64,000 nt of DNA from Eubacterium multiforme (GTDB lineage: Bacteria; Bacillota; Clostridia; Clostridiales; Clostridiaceae): positions 558,001 to 622,000 of the forward strand of contig NZ_JAUSUF010000001.1 in NCBI RefSeq assembly GCF_030813415.1, in the 5' to 3' direction. Below are positions 1 through 9,573 of the stretch, in pieces. How positions within the stretch are numbered: position 1 is the stretch's first letter; every line of letters starts with the position of its first letter. The position numbers were made by a program, and so were the translations under genes. Below the pieces are notes generated by a model, which ran no database searches, had not been told where the DNA came from, and saw only the letters and a program-made list of their open reading frames with translations.

Positions 1-439
1 TTAATTCTGCTAAAAAACTTTTACCACTACCTGTTGGACCTGTTAATAAAACTGGTAGTCCACCATTTGGATAATTTGCAGCCATCTTTATTTGATCAAT
101 AGCTCCTCTTAAGCTTTCATTACATCCAATAACATTAGAAAATACATCTTTTTCCTTTTTTTCATCAACAACTAATCTTTCCAAATTTTCCAAACTGTCC
201 AATATATTCTCCTTAATTTCAATATCATGTTTTTCCTCAAATATTTTTTTATGCAAAAATATAACTGGTCTAGTATTAATTTTTATAAGAATATTCTTTT
301 TAAAAAATTCATTAAGATATTGACTTACAGTATTTCTAGATAAATCAAATTTATCAGCTATAAATGTTGTAGTTATATTTTTATAATCATTATCATCAGT
401 TCTACACTTTATATATTCTAATATTAAATTTTTACTCAT
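1..439 (-). CDS. LevR-type sigma-54-interacting PTS transcriptional activator, 5' part only
   Basis: The open frame starts at an ATG at 439 behind the ribosome site GGGAGGG and runs off the left edge, so about 146 codons are visible. The N-terminal 60 residues look like a helix-turn-helix domain (FDLSRNTVSQYLNEF). Residues from about 110 begin an AAA+ domain, with VIGCNESL and the Walker A motif GPTGSGKS. This order matches LevR/MtlR-like activators that open sigma-54 promoters of sugar PTS operons and are controlled through PTS phosphorylation domains further downstream (not visible). The target operon and the PRD domains lie outside the window. Family call is strong; the substrate is unknown. 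Confidence 0.85.
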   Translation of the reverse strand, partial: MSKNLILEYIKCRTDDNDYKNITTTFIADKFDLSRNTVSQYLNEFFKKNILIKINTRPVIFLHKKIFEEKHDIEIKENILDSLENLERLVVDEKKEKDVFSNVIGCNESLRGAIDQIKMAANYPNGGLPVLLTGPTGSGKSFLAEL

Positions 440-455
440 AATACCCTCCCTTATA

Positions 456-506
456 AATAAATTCTTTTATATATTTAAGTAAATTAAATATATAAAAGAA
501 TTTATT
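456..506. repeat. Perfect 22-bp inverted repeat upstream of the LevR-like gene
   Basis: Arms 456-477 and 485-506 are exact reverse complements with a 7-base loop. The structure sits 17-67 bases upstream of the regulator's start codon, with no T-tract, so it is either an operator or a 5' leader stem rather than a typical terminator. Confidence 0.75.
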
Positions 507-543
507 GATTGTAAAGCTTTAACACAATTATTTTACTATAAAT

Positions 544-584
544 AAAACTCTACTATCTTTTATTCTAAAAGATAGTAGAGTTTT
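544..584 (-). terminator. Intrinsic terminator of the 589-1374 membrane protein gene
   Basis: An 18-bp perfect stem (544-561 with 567-584, 5-base loop) lies five bases beyond the minus-strand stop codon. The arms begin and end in A/T runs, so it could act on both strands. Confidence 0.8.
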
Positions 585-588
585 AAAT

Positions 589-1374
589 TTAATTTTTTTC
601 ACTTATACATCTTAATCCACAAGTTTCAAGTTTGTCTTTTATATCTCTTTTATCAAAAGGATTATGAAGCATAGCTTTTATAAATAATTGAGGATATTCA
701 GTTTTTAAATGCCTCATATATCTACCCCATATCTTTCCTAGTTGTTCATAAGAATCATTAATATCCTTCTCTATATGAGCCTTCTCGTCACAGCATTCAC
801 AGATTATATTATAATATCTATCATCAAACTCCTCTAAAAGATGAAATAATGATATAAGTAAATCTGAAAAAACTTCATGTTCCAATAAAATTGGATTTCC
901 TATAAATGAAATTATCATATCCTTCTTACTTTCAAGAATATTTATAACCTTATCTAAATCTATTTTAGAAATATCAACAGAAAATTTATGTTCATCTATA
1001 ACTCTTTCTAACTCTTTAAAATCATCTTTTCCCCATTCTTTATTAACTATAGCAACCTTTGTAATATTTTCAATATCCCTATCACCCTTTGAAAATTCCT
1101 CTAAAAGATCAGTTCCAAACTCTGAGAAAAATACTCCTTTAATCATATTTAGCTTTTCCATCTTATGAGATTTTTCACGGTCTTCTAATAATTTTTCAAT
1201 TACAAATGCAGTGAAAAAAACTTCCATAGGAATAAATGCAATGTCAGCAAATAAAAAAATTAAAGTATGATGTAAATCCTTAAAAATTAAGAAATGTACA
1301 TAATGAAGAAAAAGTGATAATGCTATAAGCCCTATTCCAATAAATATAGTTTCTCTCTTATGTTTATTATTCAT
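589..1374 (-). CDS. Membrane-anchored protein of unknown function
   Basis: 261 residues; I do not recognise the family. Two hydrophobic segments (about residues 10-28 and 35-60) anchor it in the membrane, followed by a charged, mostly helical cytoplasmic region of about 190 residues with no visible catalytic motif. A CECCDEK cluster near residue 190 holds three cysteines, which could bind metal or a cofactor (inference). The start ATG is preceded by AAGGAGAAAA. It has its own terminator and a 165-base gap from the ABC operon upstream, so it is probably transcribed separately or by read-through. Confidence 0.6.
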   Translation of the reverse strand: MNNKHKRETIFIGIGLIALSLFLHYVHFLIFKDLHHTLIFLFADIAFIPMEVFFTAFVIEKLLEDREKSHKMEKLNMIKGVFFSEFGTDLLEEFSKGDRDIENITKVAIVNKEWGKDDFKELERVIDEHKFSVDISKIDLDKVINILESKKDMIISFIGNPILLEHEVFSDLLISLFHLLEEFDDRYYNIICECCDEKAHIEKDINDSYEQLGKIWGRYMRHLKTEYPQLFIKAMLHNPFDKRDIKDKLETCGLRCISEKN

Positions 1375-1539
1375 AATAATTTTTCTCCTTGTATAATTTA
1401 TGCTAAATTTTATGTCTATTTTTATTTATTATACAAAATTTTTCTATTAAAATCATTATATTTTATAAGACTCTTACTGAATTGCACTATATAAATAACA
1501 ATGTGCTTTATCATATTTCCTATATTCACTTGGAATATT

Positions 1540-2688
1540 TTATATATCGTTAAATCTTTTATCCTTAATTTTTGTTATATAAGCTGCTCCTAAAAATAAT
1601 GCTAGTGAATATAATAAAATTATTATTATATTTCTATATAAGCTACCTATAGACATACCATCTTGAAGAGAGAATATCATATCCATTGCCCATCTAGTTG
1701 GAAGTAACTTTGAAATTTTATCTAATGCACTTGGAAATATATAAACTGGAACAAAACATCCTCCAAGCATTACTAAAATCATTATTAAAATATTACTTAA
1801 TATACTTACCTCTTGATCTGTTTTACTTACAGATATACAAAATGTTCCTAAAGAAACTGCAAATATACTAATTAATAAAAGTACAAAAAATAACTGTATA
1901 TAACTCATTCCAAAATTTACATTTGTAAATAAATATACTCCAATTAAAGTTAATATTATTTGTAATACTATTGATATTAAACTAGCCAAAACATTTCCAA
2001 GGTAATATTCATAAGTTTTTATAGGTGCTGTAAATATTCTTGTATAAACTCTGCATTTCTTATCATCCATTATTTTACCTGCTCCAAATAATGCTCTAAA
2101 GAACATAAACATTACTAAAAATCCTACAAACATTCCTGAAATATTATAATCTTTACTATCACTTCTTAAAGTACCCTTATCTATTTTTATAGTATTTTTG
2201 CTATACTCTTTTAAAAGAATATTATATTTTTTAATATTTCCATTACTTATCTTGCCTAAATCCCTTATGTTATTTAAATCAAGCTCAATAATTGATTTAA
2301 TAGATTTATAAATGGAATCTCCTTCTTTTCCTATTATTTCAATATTATTTTTTTCTTTACCATTAATTATATCTTTTTGAAATCCACTCTTTATTATTAC
2401 TCCACACTCTATCTTTTTTTCCTGTATACTTCCTTTTATATCATTTTCTTCTATGTTTAACACTTTAAAGTTATCTTGACTTTTAAGACTATTTACTATA
2501 ATATCAGCTGATTTACTCTTATCTAAATTAGAAACTCCAATTAGAATTTCTTCTGAATGTCTTGCCATTAAAGGAGTAAGTCCAACTAAAATAAGTACAG
2601 GAACTATTATGATTCCAAGAAAATATATTGGCTTTTTTAAAATCATTATTTTTAAATTATTTTTAACCATAACTAAAATATTTCTCAT
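1540..2688 (-). CDS. ABC-2 type transporter permease
   Basis: 382 residues with one N-terminal membrane span (about 16-40), a 130-residue extracytoplasmic domain, then five or six membrane spans from residue 185 to the end. This is the usual architecture of ABC-2 exporter permeases (YhgE/drug or antimicrobial-peptide exporters). Its ATG overlaps the stop of the preceding permease gene as ATGA, so the two are translationally coupled. Together with the second permease and the ATPase it should form a heterodimeric exporter. The substrate cannot be read from sequence; the adjoining two-component system suggests induction by a cell-envelope stress or antimicrobial. Confidence 0.85.
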   Translation of the reverse strand: MRNILVMVKNNLKIMILKKPIYFLGIIIVPVLILVGLTPLMARHSEEILIGVSNLDKSKSADIIVNSLKSQDNFKVLNIEENDIKGSIQEKKIECGVIIKSGFQKDIINGKEKNNIEIIGKEGDSIYKSIKSIIELDLNNIRDLGKISNGNIKKYNILLKEYSKNTIKIDKGTLRSDSKDYNISGMFVGFLVMFMFFRALFGAGKIMDDKKCRVYTRIFTAPIKTYEYYLGNVLASLISIVLQIILTLIGVYLFTNVNFGMSYIQLFFVLLLISIFAVSLGTFCISVSKTDQEVSILSNILIMILVMLGGCFVPVYIFPSALDKISKLLPTRWAMDMIFSLQDGMSIGSLYRNIIIILLYSLALFLGAAYITKIKDKRFNDI

Positions 2689-3815
2689 ATCCTACAATCC
2701 TTTCTTTTTCCACTTATAATCATAATTCCTGCCATTAATAAAATAATTATTGCTCCACCAAAGTAAGCTTTCATAAGTAACATATTTTCACCTTTAAATA
2801 TACTTTGCATTATTCCTCTATTTAACCATCTTATTGGAGAAATATTAGTTACAATTTGAAATAATCCCCCAACATCATCAGGAAAAGCAATATAACTTCC
2901 TCCAAGGAATGATAAAATTGGAAATACTGCTGCTTGAAGAACTCCTAATACTTTTTCTTCACTATTACATAAACTTGCAATAACTGTACCTATACTTATA
3001 CTTGCAAGGGCAAATATTTGTATTCCTCCATAACATAGTAATGGGTAACTTCCCCAGTTTGTCTTTAATATATAATTTGAAAATAAGAAACTTGGAAGAG
3101 TTATAATAAAGGATAAAATGAAATATCCAATTGTTCCTCCAAAGTAATATTTAAAATCTGATATACCAAGTAATTTCATTCTTTCTTTAACTTCTATTCT
3201 TTTATCTTCAAAATATCTACTCATTGGAAATAACATTAAATAAAGTAACATAAGAGTAAGTTCTGCAATTGCATAATAATCAAAAGATGTTGGTGCTTCC
3301 TCTTTTTTAATAATATTTATACTTATTCCTCCATCTTTAACTTCTCCTTTTCTTAATATATTAGCTCCCTCTATTTTATTTGTTTCTATTAAAAGATTTG
3401 CTGTTTCTCCTCTTTTGATTATGCCAGTAAGCAAAGATTTAATATATGAATAATAAAAATCTCTTCCATTTTGAACAAATATATTAATCTTGTCCTTATT
3501 TATTTCTAGAAAAATTTCATCTTTCTTTCTAACTTCATTTTTACCTTCTTCTACTGATGATATTTGTTTTAAAGAAAGATTAATATCACCTTTACCACTA
3601 ACCTTATGAAAGGTCTTTAAAAGACTTTCCCCATCTTTTCCTATATTATTAACATAATAGATAACCTTTCCATTCATAGGATTATTATCTTCAAAATCTT
3701 TTCCAAGAATTCCACCTAATAAAATAGTTAAAAATATAGGAAAAAGCATTGAAAATATGAGATATTTTGGACTTCTTAAAACTAAAAGTATGGTACTTTT
3801 AATAGCTGCTTTCAT
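2685..3815 (-). CDS. ABC-2 type transporter permease, second subunit
   Basis: 376 residues with the same layout as its downstream partner: N-terminal span (about 15-35), an extracytoplasmic domain to about residue 180, then a block of six hydrophobic segments. It starts with ATG behind AGGGGGAT, 30 bases after the ATPase stop, and overlaps the next permease by four bases. Pairing of two homologous half-permeases with one ATPase is typical of the YvfS/DrrB-like exporters. Likely a subunit of the same complex; substrate unknown. Confidence 0.85.
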   Translation of the reverse strand: MKAAIKSTILLVLRSPKYLIFSMLFPIFLTILLGGILGKDFEDNNPMNGKVIYYVNNIGKDGESLLKTFHKVSGKGDINLSLKQISSVEEGKNEVRKKDEIFLEINKDKINIFVQNGRDFYYSYIKSLLTGIIKRGETANLLIETNKIEGANILRKGEVKDGGISINIIKKEEAPTSFDYYAIAELTLMLLYLMLFPMSRYFEDKRIEVKERMKLLGISDFKYYFGGTIGYFILSFIITLPSFLFSNYILKTNWGSYPLLCYGGIQIFALASISIGTVIASLCNSEEKVLGVLQAAVFPILSFLGGSYIAFPDDVGGLFQIVTNISPIRWLNRGIMQSIFKGENMLLMKAYFGGAIIILLMAGIMIISGKRKDCRI

Positions 3816-3845
3816 AATTTTAATCCCCCTAATTTAAAATTTTAT

Positions 3846-4781
3846 TTAGTCCCTTAAACTTCTTCCTGTAAGAGTTAAAAATACTGTTTCTAACGTTACT
3901 TCTTTATATCCAATATCTAAAATATTTGCTCCAAAATAATTTACCTTATCAATAATTCTACCTAAATTATTAATGTCCTTACTTGATGATATACTTATTT
4001 TATTTTCTAGTATAATTACATCTTTAACTCCTGAAATTTTCTTAAATTCATTAATTTCTATAAGGCTTCCATTATCAACTAATAAATTAAGATCCTTTGT
4101 ATCACTTACAAGATTTTTAAGCTTTTCTTTACTACCTGATGCAATTACTTTCCCATGATCTATTATTGCAATTTCATCACAAAGAATTTCTGCCTCTTCC
4201 ATATAGTGAGTTGTATATATTATTGTAGTTCCATTTTTATTAAGTTTTTTTACAGACTCTAAAATATGATTTCTAGACTGTGGATCTATTCCAACTGTAG
4301 GTTCATCCATTATAATTATTTCTGGGTTATGAACTAATGCACAGGCTATATTAAGTCTTCTAAGCATTCCTCCTGAGAAATCTTTAGCTAACTTTTTCCT
4401 CACCTCTAAAAGTCCTGTAAATTCTAATGCTTTTTCTATATTTTCTTTTAATTCTCTTCCCTTTAATCCATAAATCTCTCCAAAAAACTTCAAATTTTCT
4501 TCTGCTGTAAAGGTTAAATAAAGAGCTACTTCTTGAGGCACAAGTCCTACCTTTTTATTTTCACCCTTCATACTTTTTGTAACATCAATATTATTTATTT
4601 TTATAGTTCCTGAATTTGCTCTTAAAAGTCCACAAATAATATTTATAATTGTACTTTTTCCTGCACCATTTGGTCCTAAAATACCGTATATTCTTCCTTT
4701 TTCTATTTTAAGAGATACATTATCCACTGCTAAAAATTCCCCATACATCTTTACTAAATCTTTAATTTCTATAGCATACAT
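3846..4781 (-). CDS. ABC transporter ATP-binding protein (exporter)
   Basis: Energises the two adjacent permeases. Walker A GPNGAGKST, Q-loop region VPQEVALY, signature FSGGMLRR and Walker B IIIMDEP are all present in order, followed by a C-terminal region of about 90 residues typical of the DrrA/CcmA-like class. An upstream in-frame TTG exists at 4796, but it sits on the ribosome site TTGGAGG. The ATG at 4781 (protein beginning MYAIEIK), eight bases after GGAGG, is the better start. The operon reads ATPase, permease, permease on the minus strand, downstream of the two-component system's terminator. Confidence 0.9.
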   Translation of the reverse strand: MYAIEIKDLVKMYGEFLAVDNVSLKIEKGRIYGILGPNGAGKSTIINIICGLLRANSGTIKINNIDVTKSMKGENKKVGLVPQEVALYLTFTAEENLKFFGEIYGLKGRELKENIEKALEFTGLLEVRKKLAKDFSGGMLRRLNIACALVHNPEIIIMDEPTVGIDPQSRNHILESVKKLNKNGTTIIYTTHYMEEAEILCDEIAIIDHGKVIASGSKEKLKNLVSDTKDLNLLVDNGSLIEINEFKKISGVKDVIILENKISISSSKDINNLGRIIDKVNYFGANILDIGYKEVTLETVFLTLTGRSLRD

Positions 4782-4833
4782 ATTAAAAACCTCCAAACTA
4801 TTTTCTTTTCTATAGTTTAATTATATAAAAATA

Positions 4834-4859
4834 ACCTTCTCTTTTAATCTAGAGAAGGT
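4834..4859 (-). terminator. Intrinsic terminator of the two-component system operon
   Basis: A 9-bp stem (4834-4842 with 4851-4859) lies 22 bases beyond the response-regulator stop and is followed on the minus strand by a T-rich run. It separates the regulator genes from the ABC genes. Confidence 0.75.
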
Positions 4860-4881
4860 CACATTTTTAATATGACTTTTG

Positions 4882-5508
4882 TCATATTGATTTCAAATAT
4901 TTAATTGCTATTTGTGTTCTGTGAGAAAGTCCTGTTTTTTGAAGTATTGATGTTATATAATTTTTAACAGTCCCTTCTGAAATATATAAACTTTTGCTAA
5001 TTTCCTTATTACTTGCTCCTTTTGATATTTCCTTAATTATTTCAATTTCTCTCTCTGTAAAAATTGATAAATCAAACTCTTCCTTTTTTTTATATTCAAT
5101 ATTAGATGATAATTTTGAAAGAACTTCCTCTTGAATAACTGAATTTCCCTCATAAACCATGCTAATGGCATTTATTATTTTATCTGGGGGAGTATTTTTA
5201 AGTAAATATCCTTTAGCACCATAAGATATTGCACTTTTTATGTATTCATCCTCATCAAAAGTAGTTAATATTATAACCTTAGTTTTACTTTTTTCATTTA
5301 TTTCTTTTGTTGCTAAAACTCCATTCATAACTGGCATCCTAACATCTAATAGTGCAATATCAACATCATTTTTAAGTACATACTCTAAGGTTTCCCTACC
5401 ATTTGGAAAGGCTTCTAAAACTTCTATATTTTTATTAGCTCCTAATATTATTTTTAAACTTTCCCTTATTAAATTATCATCTTCTCCAATGACCACTTTT
5501 ATTGCCAT
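4882..5508 (-). CDS. NarL/LuxR-family response regulator
   Basis: 208 residues. The N-terminal receiver domain has the acidic pair ED at 9-10, the phospho-acceptor Asp55 (LLDVRMP) and the conserved Lys in the LLKNT segment. The C-terminal LuxR-type helix-turn-helix (about 145-205) carries ISKGASNKEISKSL and GTVKNYITSIL. It follows the sensor kinase gene by 14 bases and starts with ATG behind GGGGG. Likely controls the adjacent ABC exporter operon, as in YvfTU/LiaRS-like systems; that target is inferred from position. Confidence 0.92.
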   Translation of the reverse strand: MAIKVVIGEDDNLIRESLKIILGANKNIEVLEAFPNGRETLEYVLKNDVDIALLDVRMPVMNGVLATKEINEKSKTKVIILTTFDEDEYIKSAISYGAKGYLLKNTPPDKIINAISMVYEGNSVIQEEVLSKLSSNIEYKKKEEFDLSIFTEREIEIIKEISKGASNKEISKSLYISEGTVKNYITSILQKTGLSHRTQIAIKYLKSI

Positions 5509-5522
5509 TTAATTATTCCCCC

Positions 5523-6635
5523 TTATTTATAAAATATCATAATTACAGAAAATCCATCTCTTCCATCTACTATTAAATTTCCTCCAAGTTTTAATATAGA
5601 TTCCTCTAATTTTGTTAAACCATACCCCTTAATTATCTTTTTATTTCCTATTCCATCATCTTTAAAAGTAACCTTTACTAATTTATTTAAAACTTCAATG
5701 TTAATATATATGTTTTCACAATTACTATATTTAATGCTATTTGTAGATAGCTCTTTTATTCCATCATAAATAACTGCCCATTCCTTTGGTGAAATAGTTT
5801 CTATATTACCAACATTTGTTACTAAATACTCAATTTTTAAACTTTTAAGCTTTTCTTCTAATAATAATTTTATTTTATTTATACCAATTTCTTCACTTTT
5901 AGGGGATATATCATGTATTGTTTTTCTTATATCCTCCATGCCATTTCTTAAATTTTCTGCAGTTTCTTTTAGCATTTCTTCCCCTTTTACTCTATCACTT
6001 TTAAGTACAATTTGAGCAGCCTCTAATCTCATAAGAGATGCTGCAATTACATGTCCAACATTATCATGCATTCTCCTTGAAAGCTCATTTCTCTCCTCTA
6101 GCTTAACAGAATATATACTTTGTTTATAAAAATCTCCTTCATTTTTTATTCTTTCTTTTAATCTATTATTTTTCTTTATATTTTTATCCAAAAGACTTTC
6201 TAAATCTTTAATTTTTTTATTATTTGTATATGATAAATATGTAAAAAATAATGCCAAAACATTTGTATAAATATAAAAGCCTATAAAATTCTTTTGGTAA
6301 TTTGCCATAATGAAAAATACTACTAAAATAATGGTAGGAATTAATATTTTTACTTTTTTTATAACCTCTTCAATTAATATTATAGTTAAAAATACACTTG
6401 AAATTTCCATACCACTAACATAAAATATTAGATTCCAAATAATTAAAAAAACAAATACTATTCCCTTATATTTATCTTTTATTATTCCTTGCATAAGAGA
6501 TAAAATTAAAGACACTATAGTATAAACAGAAATACTAAAAATATCTTTGCTATCTTTTATAGTAAAACCTACAATTCCAATTAAAACTACTATTCTAAAT
6601 ATCAAATTATAACTTTTCATTTCAAACCCATTCAT
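5523..6635 (-). CDS. Sensor histidine kinase of the HisKA_3 (NarX/LiaS/DesK-like) type
   Basis: 370 residues. About five membrane spans occupy residues 10-135, followed by a coiled-coil linker. The dimerisation/phospho-acceptor segment has His190 in ERNELSRRMHDNVGH. The HATPase domain shows an N-box (KELSTNSIKYSN), DDGIGN and GYGLTKLEE. With little extracellular sequence, it probably senses within the membrane. It is cotranscribed with the response regulator and lies upstream of the exporter, fitting a sense-and-export module. Confidence 0.9.
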   Translation of the reverse strand: MNGFEMKSYNLIFRIVVLIGIVGFTIKDSKDIFSISVYTIVSLILSLMQGIIKDKYKGIVFVFLIIWNLIFYVSGMEISSVFLTIILIEEVIKKVKILIPTIILVVFFIMANYQKNFIGFYIYTNVLALFFTYLSYTNNKKIKDLESLLDKNIKKNNRLKERIKNEGDFYKQSIYSVKLEERNELSRRMHDNVGHVIAASLMRLEAAQIVLKSDRVKGEEMLKETAENLRNGMEDIRKTIHDISPKSEEIGINKIKLLLEEKLKSLKIEYLVTNVGNIETISPKEWAVIYDGIKELSTNSIKYSNCENIYINIEVLNKLVKVTFKDDGIGNKKIIKGYGLTKLEESILKLGGNLIVDGRDGFSVIMIFYK

Positions 6636-6683
6636 AATACACCTAATAAAACCTTTACCTATTTTACATTATTATACTATAAA

Positions 6684-6724
6684 AAGAGACTACCTAAAAA
6701 GTTTTACCTTTTAAGTAGTCTCTT
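6684..6724 (-). terminator. Intrinsic terminator of cstA
   Basis: A 10-bp stem (6684-6693 with 6715-6724) with A/T-rich inner sequence lies just beyond the CstA stop at 6739 on the minus strand, in the gap before the kinase gene. Confidence 0.7.
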
Positions 6725-6738
6725 ATTATCTATTTAGC

Positions 6739-8160
6739 TTAAGCTACTTCTTCAATATTATCTTCACTGTCTTCTTTTTTTACAAACTTAAGGAATATAA
6801 TAAGTAGTGCAACAGCAAATACTATTCCTATTGTATTTGATATTCCAGCTGCTATTCTAAATCCTTCTGGTGCTTGAAGTATATATGCACAGGTAACTGC
6901 TGACATAAATACTGCTGGCACTGCTGTAATCCAATAATTTTTCTTAACTCTTGCCATATAAGATGATGCTGCCCATAGCATAATCATTGCTAAAGTTTGG
7001 TTTGACCATGCAAAATATCTCCAAATTATAGTGAAATCTATAAATGTTAAAGCTATTCCTACTACAAATAATGGAATTGCAATTTTAAATCTATTACCAA
7101 TCTTATCTTGTTTCATTTTAATTGTATCTGCAATAGTAAGTCTTGCACTTCTAAAAGCTGTATCTCCTGATGATATAGGACATGCTACAACTCCTAATAT
7201 TGCAAGTACTGCACCAACTTTACCCATTACAGTATTAGAAATAACATTAACAACTGTACTTGGTCCACCATGTGCTAAGGCTGTTTTAAGACCTTCTGTT
7301 CCACCAAAGAATGACATAGCTGCTGCTGCCCAAACTAAGGCTATAACACCTTCTGCAACCATTGCGCCATAGAAAATTCTTCTTGCCTCTGATTCCTTCT
7401 TAACACATCTTGCCATAATAGGTGATTGAGTAGCATGGAATCCTGAAACTGCACCACATGCTATTGTTATAAATAAGAAAGGAAATATTGGTGTTCCATC
7501 TGGATGGAAATTAGCAAATTGTACTTCTGGAATATTATATCCTTCTATAACTATACCTGCTCCAATTCCAATTGCCATAATTAAAAGACATAATCCAAAT
7601 ATAGGATAAATCTTTCCTATAACCTTGTCTACAGGTAATACAGTAGCTGCAATATAATAAATAACTATAATAACTATAAATATATCTCTATCAATTCCTG
7701 TTAAGTTTTTCAAAAGATCTGCTGGTCCTGTTAAAAATACAACTCCAACCAAAATCAAAAGAACTACAGAAAATACTACCATTATTTTCCTTGGTATTTC
7801 TCCAAGATATTTTCCAACAAGGTCTGCAACTGATGCTCCCTTATTTCTCATAGATAATACTCCTGTGAAGTAATCGTGTACTGCTCCTCCAAATATACAA
7901 CCAAAAACTATCCATAAAAAGGCTACTGGCCCCCATAGAGCTCCTGCTATTGCTCCAAAAATAGGTCCAAGTCCTGCAATATTTAAAAATTGAATTAAAA
8001 ATATTCTTGGCCAACTCATTGGAACATAGTCAACTCCATCTTCCATTGTTTCTGCCGGTGTTTTAATACTGTCGCTTGTGCCAAATACCTTGTCCACAAA
8101 CTTACCATATGTAAAATAACCTACAATTAATAATACTAGTGATAATAAAAATGATATCAT
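6739..8160 (-). CDS. cstA: CstA-family transporter (carbon starvation protein; pyruvate or peptide uptake)
   Basis: 473 residues, almost entirely hydrophobic, with at least ten membrane spans. It carries the CstA-family signatures FLNIAGLGPIFGAI near residue 60 and GFHATQSPIMARC near 240, and is the short clostridial version lacking the extended C-terminal domain of E. coli CstA. Family members import pyruvate or peptides; which applies here cannot be read. ATG follows AAGGGGATGATTAAT. A cre-like site 55 bases upstream suggests CcpA control. It is monocistronic, with its own terminator. Confidence 0.9.
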   Translation of the reverse strand: MISFLLSLVLLIVGYFTYGKFVDKVFGTSDSIKTPAETMEDGVDYVPMSWPRIFLIQFLNIAGLGPIFGAIAGALWGPVAFLWIVFGCIFGGAVHDYFTGVLSMRNKGASVADLVGKYLGEIPRKIMVVFSVVLLILVGVVFLTGPADLLKNLTGIDRDIFIVIIVIYYIAATVLPVDKVIGKIYPIFGLCLLIMAIGIGAGIVIEGYNIPEVQFANFHPDGTPIFPFLFITIACGAVSGFHATQSPIMARCVKKESEARRIFYGAMVAEGVIALVWAAAAMSFFGGTEGLKTALAHGGPSTVVNVISNTVMGKVGAVLAILGVVACPISSGDTAFRSARLTIADTIKMKQDKIGNRFKIAIPLFVVGIALTFIDFTIIWRYFAWSNQTLAMIMLWAASSYMARVKKNYWITAVPAVFMSAVTCAYILQAPEGFRIAAGISNTIGIVFAVALLIIFLKFVKKEDSEDNIEEVA

Positions 8161-8214
8161 TATTAATCATCCCCTTATAAATTAATTAGTATACATTAAT
8201 TTGTATATATTAAT

Positions 8215-8228
8215 TATAAACGTTTACA
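8215..8228. promoter_or_regulatory. cre-like catabolite control site upstream of cstA
   Basis: TATAAACGTTTACA matches the Bacillus/Clostridium CcpA site TGWAANCGNTNWCA at 13 of 14 positions and is nearly palindromic. It lies 55 bases upstream of the cstA start, where CcpA binding would repress. Confidence 0.65.
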
Positions 8229-8384
8229 AAAAATTATTCATTAAATTACCCCATAATTGTTAGAATATTCATATTTTAAAACCATTTTCCTTTTTGTTTT
8301 TTTTCTAAATTTATAAAATATAATTCCAAAGAATTTTTTCAAAATTAATGTTATAATATTTTTAAGGAAATGGAGGGGTATACC

Positions 8385-9002
8385 TTGAATAAAGAACTTA
8401 AGATAAAGAAGATTGATGAGCTTATTAAAGAATTAAATGAATATAAAACTGCTATTGAGTCAGATATTACTTACTTTGAGGCAAAAAAATTAGATAAACT
8501 TATGTATGACAAGGATAAAGATGTTTCAGAATTATTTAATTGGAAATCTAAAAAAATAAAGATTGAATATGCAGAATTTAAAGAAGATACTAAAGAAACT
8601 ATTTTAATGAGTAATGATAAAAATTTCTTTGCTAAAGAAACTATTGATGGATATGAAATTATAGATAGTGAAGGAAATATAATAATACATCCCTTAGATA
8701 TTTTAAGTTATTTTATTATTGAAGTAGAAAAAATATTTATTATTGAAAATAAATATATAATAGAACTTTGTAAACTAAATTCAAACAGAGATATTATTAT
8801 AAACTTTATGAAAGATTATGATTATGATTCAATTGATGAATCTCCAGGAGATATAAGATTTGATTTTGATTGCAATTATATATCCTTTAAATATGATAAT
8901 GAAGAAATTGAAGTAATAGATCCTTCATTAGAATTATTTCATAAGTTTAAGAAGGTATGTCCTCAGGCTGTACTTAGTAGTATAAAACCTTTATGCTTTT
9001 AA
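8385..9002 (+). CDS. Hypothetical cytosolic protein
   Basis: About 205 residues; family not recognised. It is rich in Asp, Glu, Lys and Ile, without membrane spans or signal peptide. Residues 1-30 could form a coiled coil, and there are acidic stretches such as DYDYDS near residue 150. The TTG at 8385 (NKELKIKK) lies six bases after GGAGGGG. The ATG at 8370 overlaps that ribosome site, so I prefer TTG. It is a single gene facing away from cstA. Confidence 0.6.
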   Translation: MNKELKIKKIDELIKELNEYKTAIESDITYFEAKKLDKLMYDKDKDVSELFNWKSKKIKIEYAEFKEDTKETILMSNDKNFFAKETIDGYEIIDSEGNIIIHPLDILSYFIIEVEKIFIIENKYIIELCKLNSNRDIIINFMKDYDYDSIDESPGDIRFDFDCNYISFKYDNEEIEVIDPSLELFHKFKKVCPQAVLSSIKPLCF

Positions 9003-9167
9003 TCTATTGTAAAATTTCTTTTTAATTAAAATATATTAATATATTCTTCTTTTATAATACTCTCTTAGTTAACAATACTAGTGTATATTGTAATTTAAGG
9101 GAGATTTTTTATAATAGTTTTATCCTGACTATTGAAGAAACCTAAAAAAATAAAAAAGGAGGCTATT

Positions 9168-9443
9168 ATGTTTAATAGAAAAGTATTATTAGAACTTACT
9201 GATGTATATTATAATATGGATGATTTACTAAAAGCAGTAAAAGAATATTATAGAGATCAAGGAACATTATGTAGACTTATAGGAAGAGATAACCTTGGTA
9301 ATCCATTGCTTTTAATCAATTTAAGAACTTATGAACTTAAAGTAAAAAATATTACACCTGGAGGAGTACAATGTTCTCTTTCTCCGAAGGAAACATGGCC
9401 TCAAATAATGGGTGTACAACAAATTATTTTAAAAGAAATATAA
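9168..9443 (+). CDS. Small hypothetical protein
   Basis: 91 residues, not recognised. It is compact with mixed alpha/beta character and no membrane segment. The C-terminal half is glycine/proline-containing (TPGGVQCSLSPKE). The start is fixed by AAAGGAGG seven bases before the ATG at 9168; the frame is open further upstream to a TTG but without a ribosome site. An intrinsic terminator follows directly. Confidence 0.6.
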   Translation: MFNRKVLLELTDVYYNMDDLLKAVKEYYRDQGTLCRLIGRDNLGNPLLLINLRTYELKVKNITPGGVQCSLSPKETWPQIMGVQQIILKEI

Positions 9444-9460
9444 TCTAAAAAATTAAGAAA

Positions 9461-9502
9461 CTGTTTTACAAAATTAAAATATTTCGTAAAACAGCTTTTT
9501 TT
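9461..9502 (+). terminator. Intrinsic terminator after 9168-9443
   Basis: A 9-bp stem (9461-9469 with 9486-9494) is followed by C and seven Ts. Confidence 0.85.
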
Positions 9503-9573
9503 AGTGTTGTACCAATAAAAATATTTACACATATATTAAATTAAAGCCTTACTAGTTTTGAGGTGATTTTTTA

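Noticed and set aside
9132-9167. A 12-residue basic N-terminal extension starting at TTG
   Set aside because: The extension covers the AAAGGAGG ribosome site used by ATG 9168.
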